In this document: one piece after another, positions 45,018 to 54,843 of the stretch
Numbering within the stretch: the first letter of the stretch is position 1
Layout of the letters: every line of letters begins with the position of its first letter
Source of the DNA: Vibrio rhodolitus
GTDB lineage: Bacteria; Pseudomonadota; Gammaproteobacteria; Enterobacterales; Vibrionaceae
Direction of reading: 5' to 3'
NCBI RefSeq assembly: GCF_003350325.1
Contig: NZ_QLYZ01000001.1
Span: 396,881-460,880 of the forward strand
Length of the DNA: 64,000 nt
Made by a program: the position numbers and the translations under genes
Notes under the pieces: model-generated
Database searches by the model: none
Seen by the model: only the letters and a program-made list of their open reading frames with translations
What the model was told of the DNA's origin: nothing

Positions 45018-45258
45018 TCATTTTCCAGTTCACTGTTTATCTAATAGAATTAAATACCACTGAACTTGAGTTCTAACAACTAAAATATTTGGTTTTGGTT
45101 ACCAAACACTTAAAAACAAGCAATCTTCAACACTACTTAAGCAGGCACAACTAGCGACTAACCAAGCACTTGATTGTTTTTCTGATGAAATTCATTCTTG
45201 AGCACAGTGCGCCCTTTGACTACAATGACGCACTTTTTAAAGACACTAGGTCAAAAAC

Positions 45259-45513
45259 ATGAACGATACAACAGCTAGACCAGAGCTACCAGATCACCTA
45301 TCAGGCAACCCACGTAGCCCATTCTTCGTGGCTGAATGTTTTGAACACCAAATCGGTATTCGTTTCAACGGTAAAGAGCGTACTGATGTTGAAGAGTACT
45401 GCGTTAGCGAAGGCTGGATCAAAATTGCATCGCCTAAAGCACTAGACCGCCGTGGTCAACCAATGCTGATCACTCTAAAAGGCACGGTTGAAGCGTACTA
45501 CGTTGAAGCTTAG
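45259..45513 (+). CDS. DUF3297 family protein
   Basis: An 84-residue small soluble protein (begins MNDTTARPELPDHLSGNPRS; contains GIRFNGKERTDVEEYCVSEGW) that matches the DUF3297 family of short proteobacterial proteins with unknown function. Monocistronic, with its own terminator. Confidence 0.9.
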   Translation: MNDTTARPELPDHLSGNPRSPFFVAECFEHQIGIRFNGKERTDVEEYCVSEGWIKIASPKALDRRGQPMLITLKGTVEAYYVEA

Positions 45514-45529
45514 CGATAGACCAAATTGA

Positions 45530-45558
45530 AAAGCTCGGCTTTTACGCCGAGCTTTTTT
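45530..45558 (+). terminator. Terminator after the DUF3297 gene
   Basis: AAAGCTCGGC / GCCGAGCTTT stem with loop TTTTAC and a T-run. Confidence 0.9.
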
Positions 45559-45607
45559 ACGTCCATACCTTTTTACATCCATAACTTGATGACTAATAAA
45601 TTTACCA

Positions 45608-46474
45608 CTAGTAAGTCGAGAAAAGTCCGGCGTTATAATCCTGAATCGCTTGCTCTATCTCTTCAATGCTGTTCATAACAAACGGACCATAATGTACCAC
45701 CGGCTCATTAATGGGTTGCCCTGACAAAATCAGCAGTCCAGTCTCTTTCTGTGCGGTAAGTTTTGTTTCTTCGCCTTGTGACATAAGTGCAACTTGCCCT
45801 TGGCTTACCCGCTTACCTTGAACTTCTACCTCGCCACGATAGACATAGATCAGCTGGTTAAACTCGCGTGGCAGACTAATCGTCACACTGTCACCTATTT
45901 GCGCTCGCCAATCGGCAACACTGGTTGCAACGCCCGTCGCCATTAGTGGTCCTTCAAGTGCTTGCTCGTTCGCCAGCAGCTTTCCAGAAATGACGCGAAG
46001 CAAACCACTATTTTCACTTTCCAGCTCAGTTATGGTCTCGGGTTGGTAATCTTGATATTTCGCTGGCTTCATCTTGTCGCGCGCAGGTTGGTTAATCCAA
46101 ATCTGAAAGCCATGCAATTGCCCATCATCCATCATTGGCATTTCACTATGAATTACGCCTCGACCGGCTGCCATCCACTGCGCGCCGCCACTACGAAGTT
46201 CACCAACATTACCCATATGATCTTTGTGTTGAAAATGCCCTTGCATCATATAAGTGAGCGTTTCAATACCGCGATGTGGATGAGGAGGAAAGCCACCAAC
46301 ATAGTCCGCTTTTTCATCAGACTTCAGCTCGTCAATCATAAGAAAAGGTGAAAATGCCTTATGGTTAAAACCAGCCACGCGGCGAATCTTAACGCCATCA
46401 CCATCGGATGTTGCTCTTGATTCCATGACTTGAGCGACTGTGCGCTGTTGCAATAATGTCTTTTGTTGGTTCAT
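45608..46474 (-). CDS. Pirin family protein
   Basis: A 288-residue bicupin. Pirin hallmarks: GFPPHPHRGIETLTYMMQG with the metal-binding His residues and FQHKDHMGNVGEL, followed by QWMAAGRGVIHSEMP and FQIWINQP. Bacterial pirins include quercetinases and regulators of central metabolism; which applies here is unknown. Monocistronic, AAAGGAG ribosome binding site. Confidence 0.93.
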   Translation of the reverse strand: MNQQKTLLQQRTVAQVMESRATSDGDGVKIRRVAGFNHKAFSPFLMIDELKSDEKADYVGGFPPHPHRGIETLTYMMQGHFQHKDHMGNVGELRSGGAQWMAAGRGVIHSEMPMMDDGQLHGFQIWINQPARDKMKPAKYQDYQPETITELESENSGLLRVISGKLLANEQALEGPLMATGVATSVADWRAQIGDSVTISLPREFNQLIYVYRGEVEVQGKRVSQGQVALMSQGEETKLTAQKETGLLILSGQPINEPVVHYGPFVMNSIEEIEQAIQDYNAGLFSTY

Positions 46475-46681
46475 ATCAACACTCCTTTTTCTTTACTATG
46501 GGTATAGTCTAAAAGGAATATCGACAAACAAACCGAGCGCAAACTGACCTACTCATTCAATATTTTCGAACAAGAGTTTTGAGCACATTCGATATGAGAG
46601 GCTTGAAGCAAGATCTTTTACGTTCTGCCTTTCATAGTCATTTGCCAGTATAGGTTTTGATATCCAAATACTTTCCAGAGT

Positions 46682-47593
46682 TCACCCGCGGTCCTTGCGT
46701 TGTATGTAATGAATAACAGCACCAAATAGATTGGCGTCATTGCCAAACTTTGACACCGTTACATTGCGCATAATATGACAAAACGGCAATGATGATTGGT
46801 ACTGCTCTAGATGAGTGTTGATTAGCGGCAGGAGCGCTGGTTGCTGACTTATTCCGCCTCCCAACACAATCACCTCTGGATCAAGGGTGTACTGCAAGTT
46901 AAATAGCGCCGTTGCTAAATAGCCCGCCCAGCGCTCGACGGTCTCGACCACAGTCACTTGACCTGCATGATATAAATCAAACACCTTAAGCCCATCTAAT
47001 TGATGCTTAGGCATGTTTAGCGCACTTGTGACTTGCTTGACCAAACCTCTAGTAGAGGCAAGCTCTGACACAATCAAAGGCTTTCCATTCTCAAAGCCTA
47101 AAATCGCGTAACCAAATTCCCCAGCATATAGATTGTGTCCTTTGATTAGCTGACCATCACTAATCACCGCACCACCAATTCCCGAACCTATAACGACAAG
47201 GCAGAGATCCTGTGTTTGTTGATTGTCACCTAAATGCTGCTCACATAACGCCGCGCAACAGGCATCATTTTCAATTTCGACGGGCAACTGATAGCGACGC
47301 TCAAAAACCTGTTTAACATTTTGATCTAAGATGTAGCGCAGCAAACTACTACCAAAGACCTCACCGCTCTCTACATCAACCGCAGCACATACACTAATGG
47401 CAATGCCTTCAATCATGTGTCGACGGCTAAGAGCGCTGAAAACGGGATCAAAAAGTGAGAACCACTGGCATAAGTTGCTCGCTTGACTGTTTAAAGAAAA
47501 TTTCTCGATTATGTTAAGTTTTGATGGATAACAAGAGGCATCAATAATCGCCCCTTTGACGGCACTTCCACCAAAATCCAAAACCAAATACAT
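46682..47593 (-). CDS. ROK family sugar kinase
   Basis: A 303-residue ROK-family kinase. N-terminal phosphate-binding LDFGGSAVKGAI, then ENDACCAALCEQHLGD and GSGIGGAVISDGQLIKGHNL with AGEFG. The zinc-binding CxCGxxGC cluster of classical ROK glucokinases is absent, as in beta-glucoside kinase-like members. The substrate is a hexose or glycoside, not defined by context. Confidence 0.88.
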   Translation of the reverse strand: MYLVLDFGGSAVKGAIIDASCYPSKLNIIEKFSLNSQASNLCQWFSLFDPVFSALSRRHMIEGIAISVCAAVDVESGEVFGSSLLRYILDQNVKQVFERRYQLPVEIENDACCAALCEQHLGDNQQTQDLCLVVIGSGIGGAVISDGQLIKGHNLYAGEFGYAILGFENGKPLIVSELASTRGLVKQVTSALNMPKHQLDGLKVFDLYHAGQVTVVETVERWAGYLATALFNLQYTLDPEVIVLGGGISQQPALLPLINTHLEQYQSSLPFCHIMRNVTVSKFGNDANLFGAVIHYIQRKDRG

Positions 47594-47980
47594 GCTTACA
47601 ACCTGTGGCGTTCGGGCAAATTCTGCTTTTAACTCTGCGTGATGAGCGAGACAGTTTCAAGCCGTTATGACGCTTATGCACTTTCTTACATTTGAGAATC
47701 GAGTTATCGCTCATGCATTTTGAACTGCGGGCGGAATATCAATTGGTCGGATGAGCATATTAATCAATATGTAATAAGCGACTGCTTTTATTAGCATTTC
47801 ACATATAGAAGCAATAAATCAAAAATACCCGTGATGAATGTAACGTTATTGCTAATAGGATGTAGCACACCGTTCACCAATGTGAAATTGTTATATCTCA
47901 CTTATCATTTTTGCGACTTGCTTAATACACACATCTCCATTGGGGAGAATTCGAGTGTTCAAAAGGAGTGAACATTTGTC
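47594..47980. promoter_or_regulatory. Divergent intergenic region before the GGDEF-EAL gene
   Basis: A 387-base region without a gene, between the ROK kinase and the diguanylate cyclase genes. Just before the latter, TGTTCA / TGAACA (47956-47974) forms a six-base stem holding the ribosome binding site AAAGGAG in its loop. Promoter positions are not clear. Confidence 0.4.
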
Positions 47981-50461
47981 ATGAACGCGCTGACGGATCG
48001 GAAGCTGCTCAATATAATAAGAACCTTACCATTCTTTTTAATCGCTATTTTTGTTGGTTTGCTTTTAATGGTGGTTATTAGCGATAGCCATAAACGCGCT
48101 GCGCAACTCGAGCAAAACCTGGTTGCAACCAATTTAGAGCGACAAAAAGAGATCATGGCTCAACGGGTTAAGAGTGCCTATAACCAGATAAGCTACGAGC
48201 GTCGCCAAACCATTGACCAGCTCAAATCACTCGTTAAATACCAAGTGGACAGCGTTCATCAAGTCGCGACCGCTATCTATAATGCCAACCAAGATAAGCC
48301 GGAAGAAGAAGTTAAAAAGCTGATTGCCGAAGCGCTGCGTAACATTCGCTATAACGACGGTCGCGGCTATTTCTTTATCTATTCTATGGATGGCACAAGC
48401 ATCATGCATGCGACGCGCCCGCAGCATGAGGGTGCACACGCTCTACTGATGACAGACTCACGCGGTGTGCAGTTCTTAAAAGAATACATCGAGATGCTCG
48501 AGCGCTCGGAAGATGGCTCCGCCTACCATCGTTGGTGGTTTCAAAAGCCCGATAGCAAAGCTGAATTTGAGAAAATTGGCTACGGACGCTACTTCGAACC
48601 TTACGATTGGATGATTGGCTCTGGCGAGTATGTCGAAAATATCGAACGAGCTATTCAGCGTAATATCCTCGCCTGGATTTCAAATTATCGTTATGGTGAA
48701 AACGGCTACCTATTCGTACTCGATACCAATGGCGAAGTCTTGGCACATAAAGACTCTGTATTTATTGGATCAAACTTTAAAAGCATTGCAGAAGCGGCAT
48801 CGACCCATTTAGAAAAAGAAAATCAAAACGCTGGCTATGTCACCTACCAGTCCCCTTATCACCCTAACGGATTAGAAAAACCAGAAAAAGTTAGCTACAT
48901 CAAATTCGATGAAGAATGGGGATGGATGATTGGCTCTGGAGTTTATATTGAAGATATTCAGCGCAGTATCGCCCCTCAAATCGCTAAGCTTCGTGATCAA
49001 CACCAATCTGAACTCTACAAAGTGCTTATTTTGTGCGGCGCATTGGCGTTTATTTTGACCTGCATGTCTATTTTGCTGAGTAATTATCTAGAGCGACGTT
49101 TTAACCGCTTCCAAGATCGGATTGAAGAGGACTTTTCTCAGCTAGAAAAACGTAAAGAGCAACTGCGCTACTTAGCTCAGCATGATCCACTTACTGAGCT
49201 GCCAAACCGCTTGTTACTTGAAGAAGAAGCCAAGAAAGGCATTTATCGCAGTAAAAAGTACGATAAACTACTTGCGGTGCTGTTTGTTGACCTCGACAAA
49301 TTTAAACGTATTAATGACAAATACGGTCATGAGGTTGGCGACGACCTATTGGTTCAAGTCGCGAAGCGCTTTTTGCGTCTTGTCGGTGATAAAGGCACCG
49401 TCGCCCGCTTCGGCGGTGATGAATTTGTTTTCTGTCTACCAATGCTAGACGACGAATCCCAAGCTAAACAAATAGTTAATAGTGTTCAAGCGTGTCTATC
49501 TGAACCATTTCATGCAAGAGGCGTAAGTGTCGAGCTGACCTCTTCTATCGGCGTGGCGCTTTACCCCACCGATGGCGATAGCCCGCGCAGCTTGGTCTCC
49601 AAGGCAGATATCGTACTCTCTCGCTCTAAAAAGCAAGGCAAAGGAAAAATAACCTTCTTTGATCAGAAGATCAGCGAAGAGCTACAAAACAACTTCTTGC
49701 TGGAAGATGAATTTAAATCCGCGTTAGAGCGCGGAGAGTTGGATGTTCATTATCAACCACAAATTGATTCACTAACTGGTGAGTTAAAAGGTATTGAGGC
49801 ACTCAGCCGCTGGATAAGCCCAACGCTTGGTTTTGTTTCCCCTATCGTGTTTATCGATATTGCAGAAAAGAACAATTCCATCATCGAGCTTGGTGGCTAC
49901 GTATTAGATCGCGCCTGTAAAGAGTCCAAGCAATTAAACCAGCAGCTTGAAAAACCTATAACGGTGTCTATCAATATTTCTCCCAAACAACTGGTGCATC
50001 CAGATTTTGCTCAGTTAGTTATCGATACTGCGGACAAACATAAAATGCCCGCACATCTCGTGATTCTTGAACTGACAGAGAATGTGTTTATTGAAGACTT
50101 AAAAGCGATTCAGCCTACATTAGAGAAGCTTCATCGCCTTGGTTTTGGTATCTCACTTGATGATTTTGGTACCGGTTTTTCATCGCTGAGTTATTTAAAC
50201 TCAATGCCAATCAGTGAAATCAAAATCGATCGTTCATTCATCACGAATATGCTGACCAGTCAATCGAGCCTCAATATCGTCAAAACCATTGTGGCTATCG
50301 CTCGCTCCAACGATCTTCATGTTGTTGCTGAAGGCGTTGAAGAGCGTAGCCAAGAAGAGCTTTTGCAAAAATTGGGCTGTTTTACGATTCAGGGTTATCT
50401 CTATTCTAAACCCGTTCCAATGGAACAACTGATGTCAGAGGCAGTGGTGGAAACTGTATAG
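47981..50461 (+). CDS. Cache-domain GGDEF-EAL c-di-GMP enzyme
   Basis: An 826-residue membrane protein. N-terminal helix (about 15-33), a periplasmic tandem Cache-type sensor (about 34-345; repeated YFFIYSMDG and YLFVLDTNGEVLAHKD strands, and DWMIGSGEYVE / GWMIGSGVYIE), a second helix (about 346-368), GGDEF domain with intact GGDEF (RFGGDEFVF) and EAL domain with intact IEALSRW and DDFGTGFSSL. The RxxD inhibitory site before GGDEF is not present (GDKGTVAR). Both catalytic motifs are intact, so net synthesis or hydrolysis cannot be predicted. It lies 3 kb from the syp locus, a c-di-GMP-relevant biofilm setting. Confidence 0.95.
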   Translation: MNALTDRKLLNIIRTLPFFLIAIFVGLLLMVVISDSHKRAAQLEQNLVATNLERQKEIMAQRVKSAYNQISYERRQTIDQLKSLVKYQVDSVHQVATAIYNANQDKPEEEVKKLIAEALRNIRYNDGRGYFFIYSMDGTSIMHATRPQHEGAHALLMTDSRGVQFLKEYIEMLERSEDGSAYHRWWFQKPDSKAEFEKIGYGRYFEPYDWMIGSGEYVENIERAIQRNILAWISNYRYGENGYLFVLDTNGEVLAHKDSVFIGSNFKSIAEAASTHLEKENQNAGYVTYQSPYHPNGLEKPEKVSYIKFDEEWGWMIGSGVYIEDIQRSIAPQIAKLRDQHQSELYKVLILCGALAFILTCMSILLSNYLERRFNRFQDRIEEDFSQLEKRKEQLRYLAQHDPLTELPNRLLLEEEAKKGIYRSKKYDKLLAVLFVDLDKFKRINDKYGHEVGDDLLVQVAKRFLRLVGDKGTVARFGGDEFVFCLPMLDDESQAKQIVNSVQACLSEPFHARGVSVELTSSIGVALYPTDGDSPRSLVSKADIVLSRSKKQGKGKITFFDQKISEELQNNFLLEDEFKSALERGELDVHYQPQIDSLTGELKGIEALSRWISPTLGFVSPIVFIDIAEKNNSIIELGGYVLDRACKESKQLNQQLEKPITVSINISPKQLVHPDFAQLVIDTADKHKMPAHLVILELTENVFIEDLKAIQPTLEKLHRLGFGISLDDFGTGFSSLSYLNSMPISEIKIDRSFITNMLTSQSSLNIVKTIVAIARSNDLHVVAEGVEERSQEELLQKLGCFTIQGYLYSKPVPMEQLMSEAVVETV

Positions 50462-50492
50462 TTACTTATACCCCCAACAGCGTTTCCTATCG

Positions 50493-50525
50493 AGCCAGTC
50501 GCCATCGACGACTGGCTTCTTTTTA
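50493..50525 (+). terminator. Terminator after the GGDEF-EAL gene
   Basis: AGCCAGTCG / CGACTGGCT stem with loop CCATCGA and T-run. Confidence 0.88.
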
Positions 50526-50750
50526 TCTATCAAAAATATCCGATTGAAATCACGTTAGCCACATACCCATATCAGGAAAACTATCAAAGAGTCGCGTATA
50601 AAACTGGTGTTAATTATATTTATTACATTTGCAGTACAATTTGATTAACAAATATGTGAACCGCGCTAACAATTGCTATTGACCCTATTTCATAAAAACA
50701 TACTATTGGAATCTATTCTTTTTAAATCAGTGGTATACCGAGGTTCCAAT

Positions 50751-51770
50751 TTGAGGTTCGACATATTTAATCCCTCCAGACAGCTAAGACGCGCAACCCT
50801 TTTAGGGTTGAGCTCCTTGCTGTTTATCGCCGGATTAATCTTTTCAGCCTTTTCTATTGGCGATGTCGGCACATCCCCTTTTTCCTACCTACTAATATCG
50901 TTCACCGTCTTATCAGCGTTTGTTGCTTTTCAGGTTTATCACAATAGCAATCCCCCAAAGCTCGATAGAATCTATGTATGGTGTTTTGTGTTATTGGTTT
51001 CGTGGGCGGGACACATCGAATCCGTTGCTCAAGGTGTCTATGTATGGATGAGCCTATTTCCCATCATTGGTTACTTGGCTTTGGGGAAAAAGCATGGACA
51101 GTGGGTTTCAGTATTTGGTTTACTCGTTTTAACTACCACGGCAGTAATACAAACAGATGCGTCAACACTACTTGCGCTCAATTTGATTCTTTCTTATTTA
51201 GGGATCTGGAGCACATTACATATACTGGAAGTTAAACGCAGTGCCTCAGAGAGTTCACTGTCTAACCTTGCTTCAAGAGATGCCTTAACTGGTGTCTACA
51301 ACCGTCATGCACTGATCCACAACTTTGAGCGCTATCGACAAGAAAGCAAGAAGTTACCCTTATCTTTACTTATTCTTGATCTCGACTATTTCAAGCAAGT
51401 TAACGACAAATATGGGCACGATGTCGGCGATAAGGTACTAGCACAAACCGCTGCCCTGCTCGATTCTTTGACCAGCGAACATCTTGTTTACCGCATTGGT
51501 GGTGAAGAGTTCTGCATAGCGCTACATGACACCACAATCCATGCAGCGATGACCAAAGCTGAGTTAATTCGCGGTTGTATTGAAAGCTATCAATTTGTGG
51601 TAGATGAGCACGCAATCAGTCTGACGGCAAGTATCGGTGTCTATCAATGCCACCATTTCAGCTCTCTTGAAAGTGTGTTGCAAAAAGCCGATGTCGAGCT
51701 TTATAGAGCGAAACAAAGTGGTCGAAATCAAGTTATGGTATCACCGCACAATGAAGTGATTGTTAGCTAA
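50751..51770 (+). CDS. Membrane-bound diguanylate cyclase (GGDEF)
   Basis: About 339 residues from a TTG start at 50751, chosen because GAGG precedes it by seven bases; the in-frame TTG at 50673 has no ribosome binding site. Five or six helices fill residues 15-165, then a GGDEF domain (about 195-330) with active-site GGEEF (YRIGGEEFCIAL) and DALTGVYNRHAL. The membrane part has no recognised sensor fold. It should make c-di-GMP. Confidence 0.9.
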   Translation: MRFDIFNPSRQLRRATLLGLSSLLFIAGLIFSAFSIGDVGTSPFSYLLISFTVLSAFVAFQVYHNSNPPKLDRIYVWCFVLLVSWAGHIESVAQGVYVWMSLFPIIGYLALGKKHGQWVSVFGLLVLTTTAVIQTDASTLLALNLILSYLGIWSTLHILEVKRSASESSLSNLASRDALTGVYNRHALIHNFERYRQESKKLPLSLLILDLDYFKQVNDKYGHDVGDKVLAQTAALLDSLTSEHLVYRIGGEEFCIALHDTTIHAAMTKAELIRGCIESYQFVVDEHAISLTASIGVYQCHHFSSLESVLQKADVELYRAKQSGRNQVMVSPHNEVIVS

Positions 51771-52101
51771 TTATCGGCTTATATACGTTCCACTCCCCCA
51801 TTTACTCTCCTAATTCTCCTTCGCCACCTCCAGCATAAACACCCTAAAACACTACATAAAGCAATTACAATAAACCAACAATGCCAAACACTATCTGTCT
51901 GATTTACCAATAATATTTACATCTGGTTAAATAACAAGCACTCAAGCCACAAGATAAAAAATTACGACAAAAATAGTTACAAATATAGCTTGTAAATAAC
52001 AACAATTATCATTTATATTTGCGCTCGTAAAAACATTCTCATTTCTTAGAATAGAAAAAAGCAGTGGTAACTCGAATCGACCGAGTAGGAAGAAAATTAA
52101 A
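51771..52101. promoter_or_regulatory. Control region of the TonB receptor with Fur-box-like site
   Basis: A 331-base AT-rich gene-free stretch. Near the receptor, TTGTAA (51990-51995) and TATATT (52014-52019) with an 18-base spacer form a plausible promoter, and the spacer carries AATTATCATT (52004-52013), part of a Fur-box-like sequence (about 11 of 19 consensus positions by hand). Iron repression is expected for the gene. Confidence 0.55.
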
Positions 52102-54216
52102 ATGAATTTCAAAGTCACAACCATTTGTAGTGCAGTGGCACTAGCCCTTAGCACTTCCGCTGTGTATGCGCAGGAAGCAAATACACAGGTAGATGAAACC
52201 ATCGTTGTCCATGCACAAAGCTTCAATGATTATAAAGTTGATAGCGCAACAGGTGCGATGCGTACTGACACTAGTATGCTAGATACTGCTCAATCCATTA
52301 ACGTAATCCCTGAAATTGTTCTTGAAGAGCAACTAGCAACCACTTTAGGCGAAGCATTGCAAAATGATGCCAGTGTGAATGCGGGTTCGCAAAAGTGGAA
52401 CCGCGAAGTGTTTTACCTACGTGGCTTTGAACTAACTTCTTCCAACGGTTACTTGAGAAACGGTCACTCTCTGTTTACTCACTACATGCTACCGATCGAA
52501 ACCCTAGAGAGTATTGAAGTTATCAAAGGACCGTCTAGCCTACTTTACGGTCAATCAGCTCCTGGTGGCTTGATCAACATGGTTTCAAAAAAACCAACAG
52601 AAGCACCTCAAGTTAACATCGGTACCAACTTCGATGATTTGGGCAGCACCCATCACCACATCGATGTATCAGGTAAGTTAAATGAATCTGGTACGTTGCG
52701 TGGTCGAACCGTGCTGGTTAAACAAGATTCTGTTGAGAGCCGCACATACGCTACAGGTGAAGAGCGCGAGCGCGACCGCTTCTTAGGTTACGGTGTAATC
52801 GAAGCAGATCTTTCGGACTGGGGTCTACTTTCCTTAAACTACGAAAAGACCAGTGATCGTGCACCACTTGATACCGGTGCTTGGCTAGATAAAAATGGCA
52901 ATGTAATTGGCAATCGCGACATGATCCGTGATGCAAATTGGTCATTTATCGATAATGATGTGGAAAACTGGGGTGCGGATTTAGATATCTACCTAAACAG
53001 CCAATGGCGTGCAAACCTAAGCTACAACTCACAACATATGGAACGTCATCGCTATGACTCTCTACCAGCGCCAACCACGCAAACTACGGTTGATGGTAGT
53101 TATACAATAGAACCATTTGATCGTCACGATACATGGAAGACACAAGCATTCCACGCTGATTTGCATGGTGAATTTACGGCGCTTGATGTTGACCATCAAG
53201 TACTATTCGGCGTAAATGGTCAGTTTTACGATTACAAACAACTTCGTGTTTCAGGTACACTCACTCCTGTCAATCCAGGAGAAAACCCAGACAACCCAGG
53301 GCTAGACTACAATAATGCGACAAAACCGTCGACGAGTGAAAGCCACTACTATGGTTTCTATGTTCAAGATTTGATCACTTTAAATGAACAATGGCAAACG
53401 CTAATCGGCGGTCGCTATGATATGTACTTTAAAGATAACGTGACTAAGACTGGTGTTGTTCATAAAGGTGCGCATGATAGTGAGTCATTCTCACCAAAAG
53501 CGGGCATCATTTATCATCCAGCCCACAACGGTAGTATCTATGCAAACTACTCTGAAAGCTTCACCCCTGTAAACAATGTCGTAAATGGTGATGGTTCAAT
53601 TACCGAGCGCCAACCAGAAGAAAGTACACAATACGAATTGGGTACTAAGTGGGAGCTAATGGATAGCCGCCTACTTCTAACTGCCGCTGTGTTTGATATT
53701 GAAAAACGCAACATCAGTATAACTGAAGGAAAAATTACTACTCAGGGCGGTATTCAACGTCATATCGGTACTGAGTTTGGTGCTCAAGGTCAAATCTCTG
53801 ATAAATGGTTCGTGATGATGTCTGGTATGTACTTGGATGCAAACTTTGATAAGCATCATGACTACCAAGATAAAGCACCAGCTAACGTTCCTGAGTGGTC
53901 TGGTTCAGCATGGACTCGCTACTCTATGACAGAATCGACTGCTTTCAATATTGGCTTGTTCTACCAAGGTGAGCGCTGGGCAGACAACGCTAACACAGTT
54001 AAATTGGATGACTACATCCGTGTTGATACTGGGGCATCGCACTCAATCAAGAGTGACTATGTTGATTGGGATTTCCGTTTCAATATCGAAAACCTATTCG
54101 ATACTGAATATGTAGCAGGTACAGGTGGTAGCGTAGTTGGAAATACAGGTGTTCTTACTGATGTTCACTACGGTAATGAGCGTCGCTTCAAGTTCTCTGT
54201 GAATGCAACATTCTAA
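52102..54216 (+). CDS. TonB-dependent ferric-siderophore receptor
   Basis: A 704-residue outer-membrane receptor. Signal peptide ends SAVYAQE; TonB box about DETIVVHAQ; plug domain with TAQSINVIPEIVLEEQ, IEVIKGPSSLLYGQSAPGGLIN and VSKKP; 22-strand barrel ending in FKFSVNATF with the terminal Phe. The plug pattern is that of the FhuE/FpvA hydroxamate-type siderophore group, but the actual siderophore cannot be named. No adjacent siderophore synthesis or ABC import genes. Confidence 0.93.
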   Translation: MNFKVTTICSAVALALSTSAVYAQEANTQVDETIVVHAQSFNDYKVDSATGAMRTDTSMLDTAQSINVIPEIVLEEQLATTLGEALQNDASVNAGSQKWNREVFYLRGFELTSSNGYLRNGHSLFTHYMLPIETLESIEVIKGPSSLLYGQSAPGGLINMVSKKPTEAPQVNIGTNFDDLGSTHHHIDVSGKLNESGTLRGRTVLVKQDSVESRTYATGEERERDRFLGYGVIEADLSDWGLLSLNYEKTSDRAPLDTGAWLDKNGNVIGNRDMIRDANWSFIDNDVENWGADLDIYLNSQWRANLSYNSQHMERHRYDSLPAPTTQTTVDGSYTIEPFDRHDTWKTQAFHADLHGEFTALDVDHQVLFGVNGQFYDYKQLRVSGTLTPVNPGENPDNPGLDYNNATKPSTSESHYYGFYVQDLITLNEQWQTLIGGRYDMYFKDNVTKTGVVHKGAHDSESFSPKAGIIYHPAHNGSIYANYSESFTPVNNVVNGDGSITERQPEESTQYELGTKWELMDSRLLLTAAVFDIEKRNISITEGKITTQGGIQRHIGTEFGAQGQISDKWFVMMSGMYLDANFDKHHDYQDKAPANVPEWSGSAWTRYSMTESTAFNIGLFYQGERWADNANTVKLDDYIRVDTGASHSIKSDYVDWDFRFNIENLFDTEYVAGTGGSVVGNTGVLTDVHYGNERRFKFSVNATF

Positions 54217-54240
54217 AACCAGTTGAAACACTAAATACCA

Positions 54241-54270
54241 ACACCGCCCTACTTCGGGCGGTGTTTTTTT
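54241..54270 (+). terminator. Terminator after the TonB receptor gene
   Basis: ACACCGCCC / GGGCGGTGT stem with loop TACTTC and seven T. It also marks the boundary with the integron array. Confidence 0.92.
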
Positions 54271-54337
54271 ATATCTGCTGCGTAGTTGCGTAACTCCGTG
54301 TTGCTGTTTGCGAATACGCTCGCGTGTTATGCCTTGA

Positions 54338-54709
54338 TTACAACGCTACTACTGCCTCGATTTCAACGAGTAAATCTGGATGGATGAGCTTAGACACTTC
54401 AACTAAAGAACAAGCTGGTAGATGACCGTCATAGAAATCAAATAGCAGCTCTCGAATACTAGCTAACATTGAAATATCGCGCACAAAAATGGTGAGTTTG
54501 ACCAAATCACTTTTTGAACGACTCTCCAACCTCAGCACCTCTGAGATCTGTTCAAGAATTTCTTTGCTCTGCTCTGTCAAATCAAGCGCCTGCGACGCTG
54601 TCCCATATGCGGTTAGCCCTGAAAGATACAGCGTGTTGCTATGCTTTGTCGCATGAACGTAAGGACCAGCAATTTGAGGTAGGCTTTCATACGTAATTCG
54701 TTCAACCAT
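54338..54709 (-). CDS. RidA/YjgF-like cassette protein lacking the catalytic arginine
   Basis: A 123-residue RidA-fold protein (IAGPYVHATKHSNTLYLSG; LVKLTIFVRDISML). ATG at 54709 is used with GGGAG upstream. Where RidA enzymes have P-(A/T)-R-S with the Arg needed for imine deamination, this reads PACSLVEVSKL, with Cys in place of Arg. It is thus likely not a canonical 2-aminoacrylate deaminase. First gene at the left end of the array. Confidence 0.85.
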   Translation of the reverse strand: MVERITYESLPQIAGPYVHATKHSNTLYLSGLTAYGTASQALDLTEQSKEILEQISEVLRLESRSKSDLVKLTIFVRDISMLASIRELLFDFYDGHLPACSLVEVSKLIHPDLLVEIEAVVAL

Positions 54710-54724
54710 TTTATATCTCCCTAA

Positions 54725-54843
54725 ACGACATCTGCTAATAAGACCATATTCACTGCCTTTATCCTGCAGATATCTTGTCAAAACAAACGCAAAACAGAAT
54801 AGACACCAAGCGCTGCGCTTCTCTATTAAACGATTCGTTAAAC
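54725..54843 (-). repeat. attC site, divergent (boundaries tentative)
   Basis: On the minus strand GTTTAAC (54837-54843) overlaps the stop of the next cassette gene, followed by a VCR-like GCGCAGCGCTTGG stretch, and a probable end near GTTTAGG (54725). The outer pair matches imperfectly. Confidence 0.5.

Noticed and set aside
52035..52052. ATTCTCATTTCTTAGAAT upstream of the TonB receptor looks like a SypG enhancer
   Set aside because: There is no TGGCAC-type sigma-54 promoter in the following 70-90 bases, and the sequence lies between a normal promoter and the start codon. Probably a chance match.
54288..54332. GCGTAAC ... GTTATGC pair as an attC at the left edge of the array
   Set aside because: Only 45 bases long, shorter than real attC sites, and 6 of 7 outer bases pair. 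It may be a truncated attC, so it is used only as the approximate array edge.
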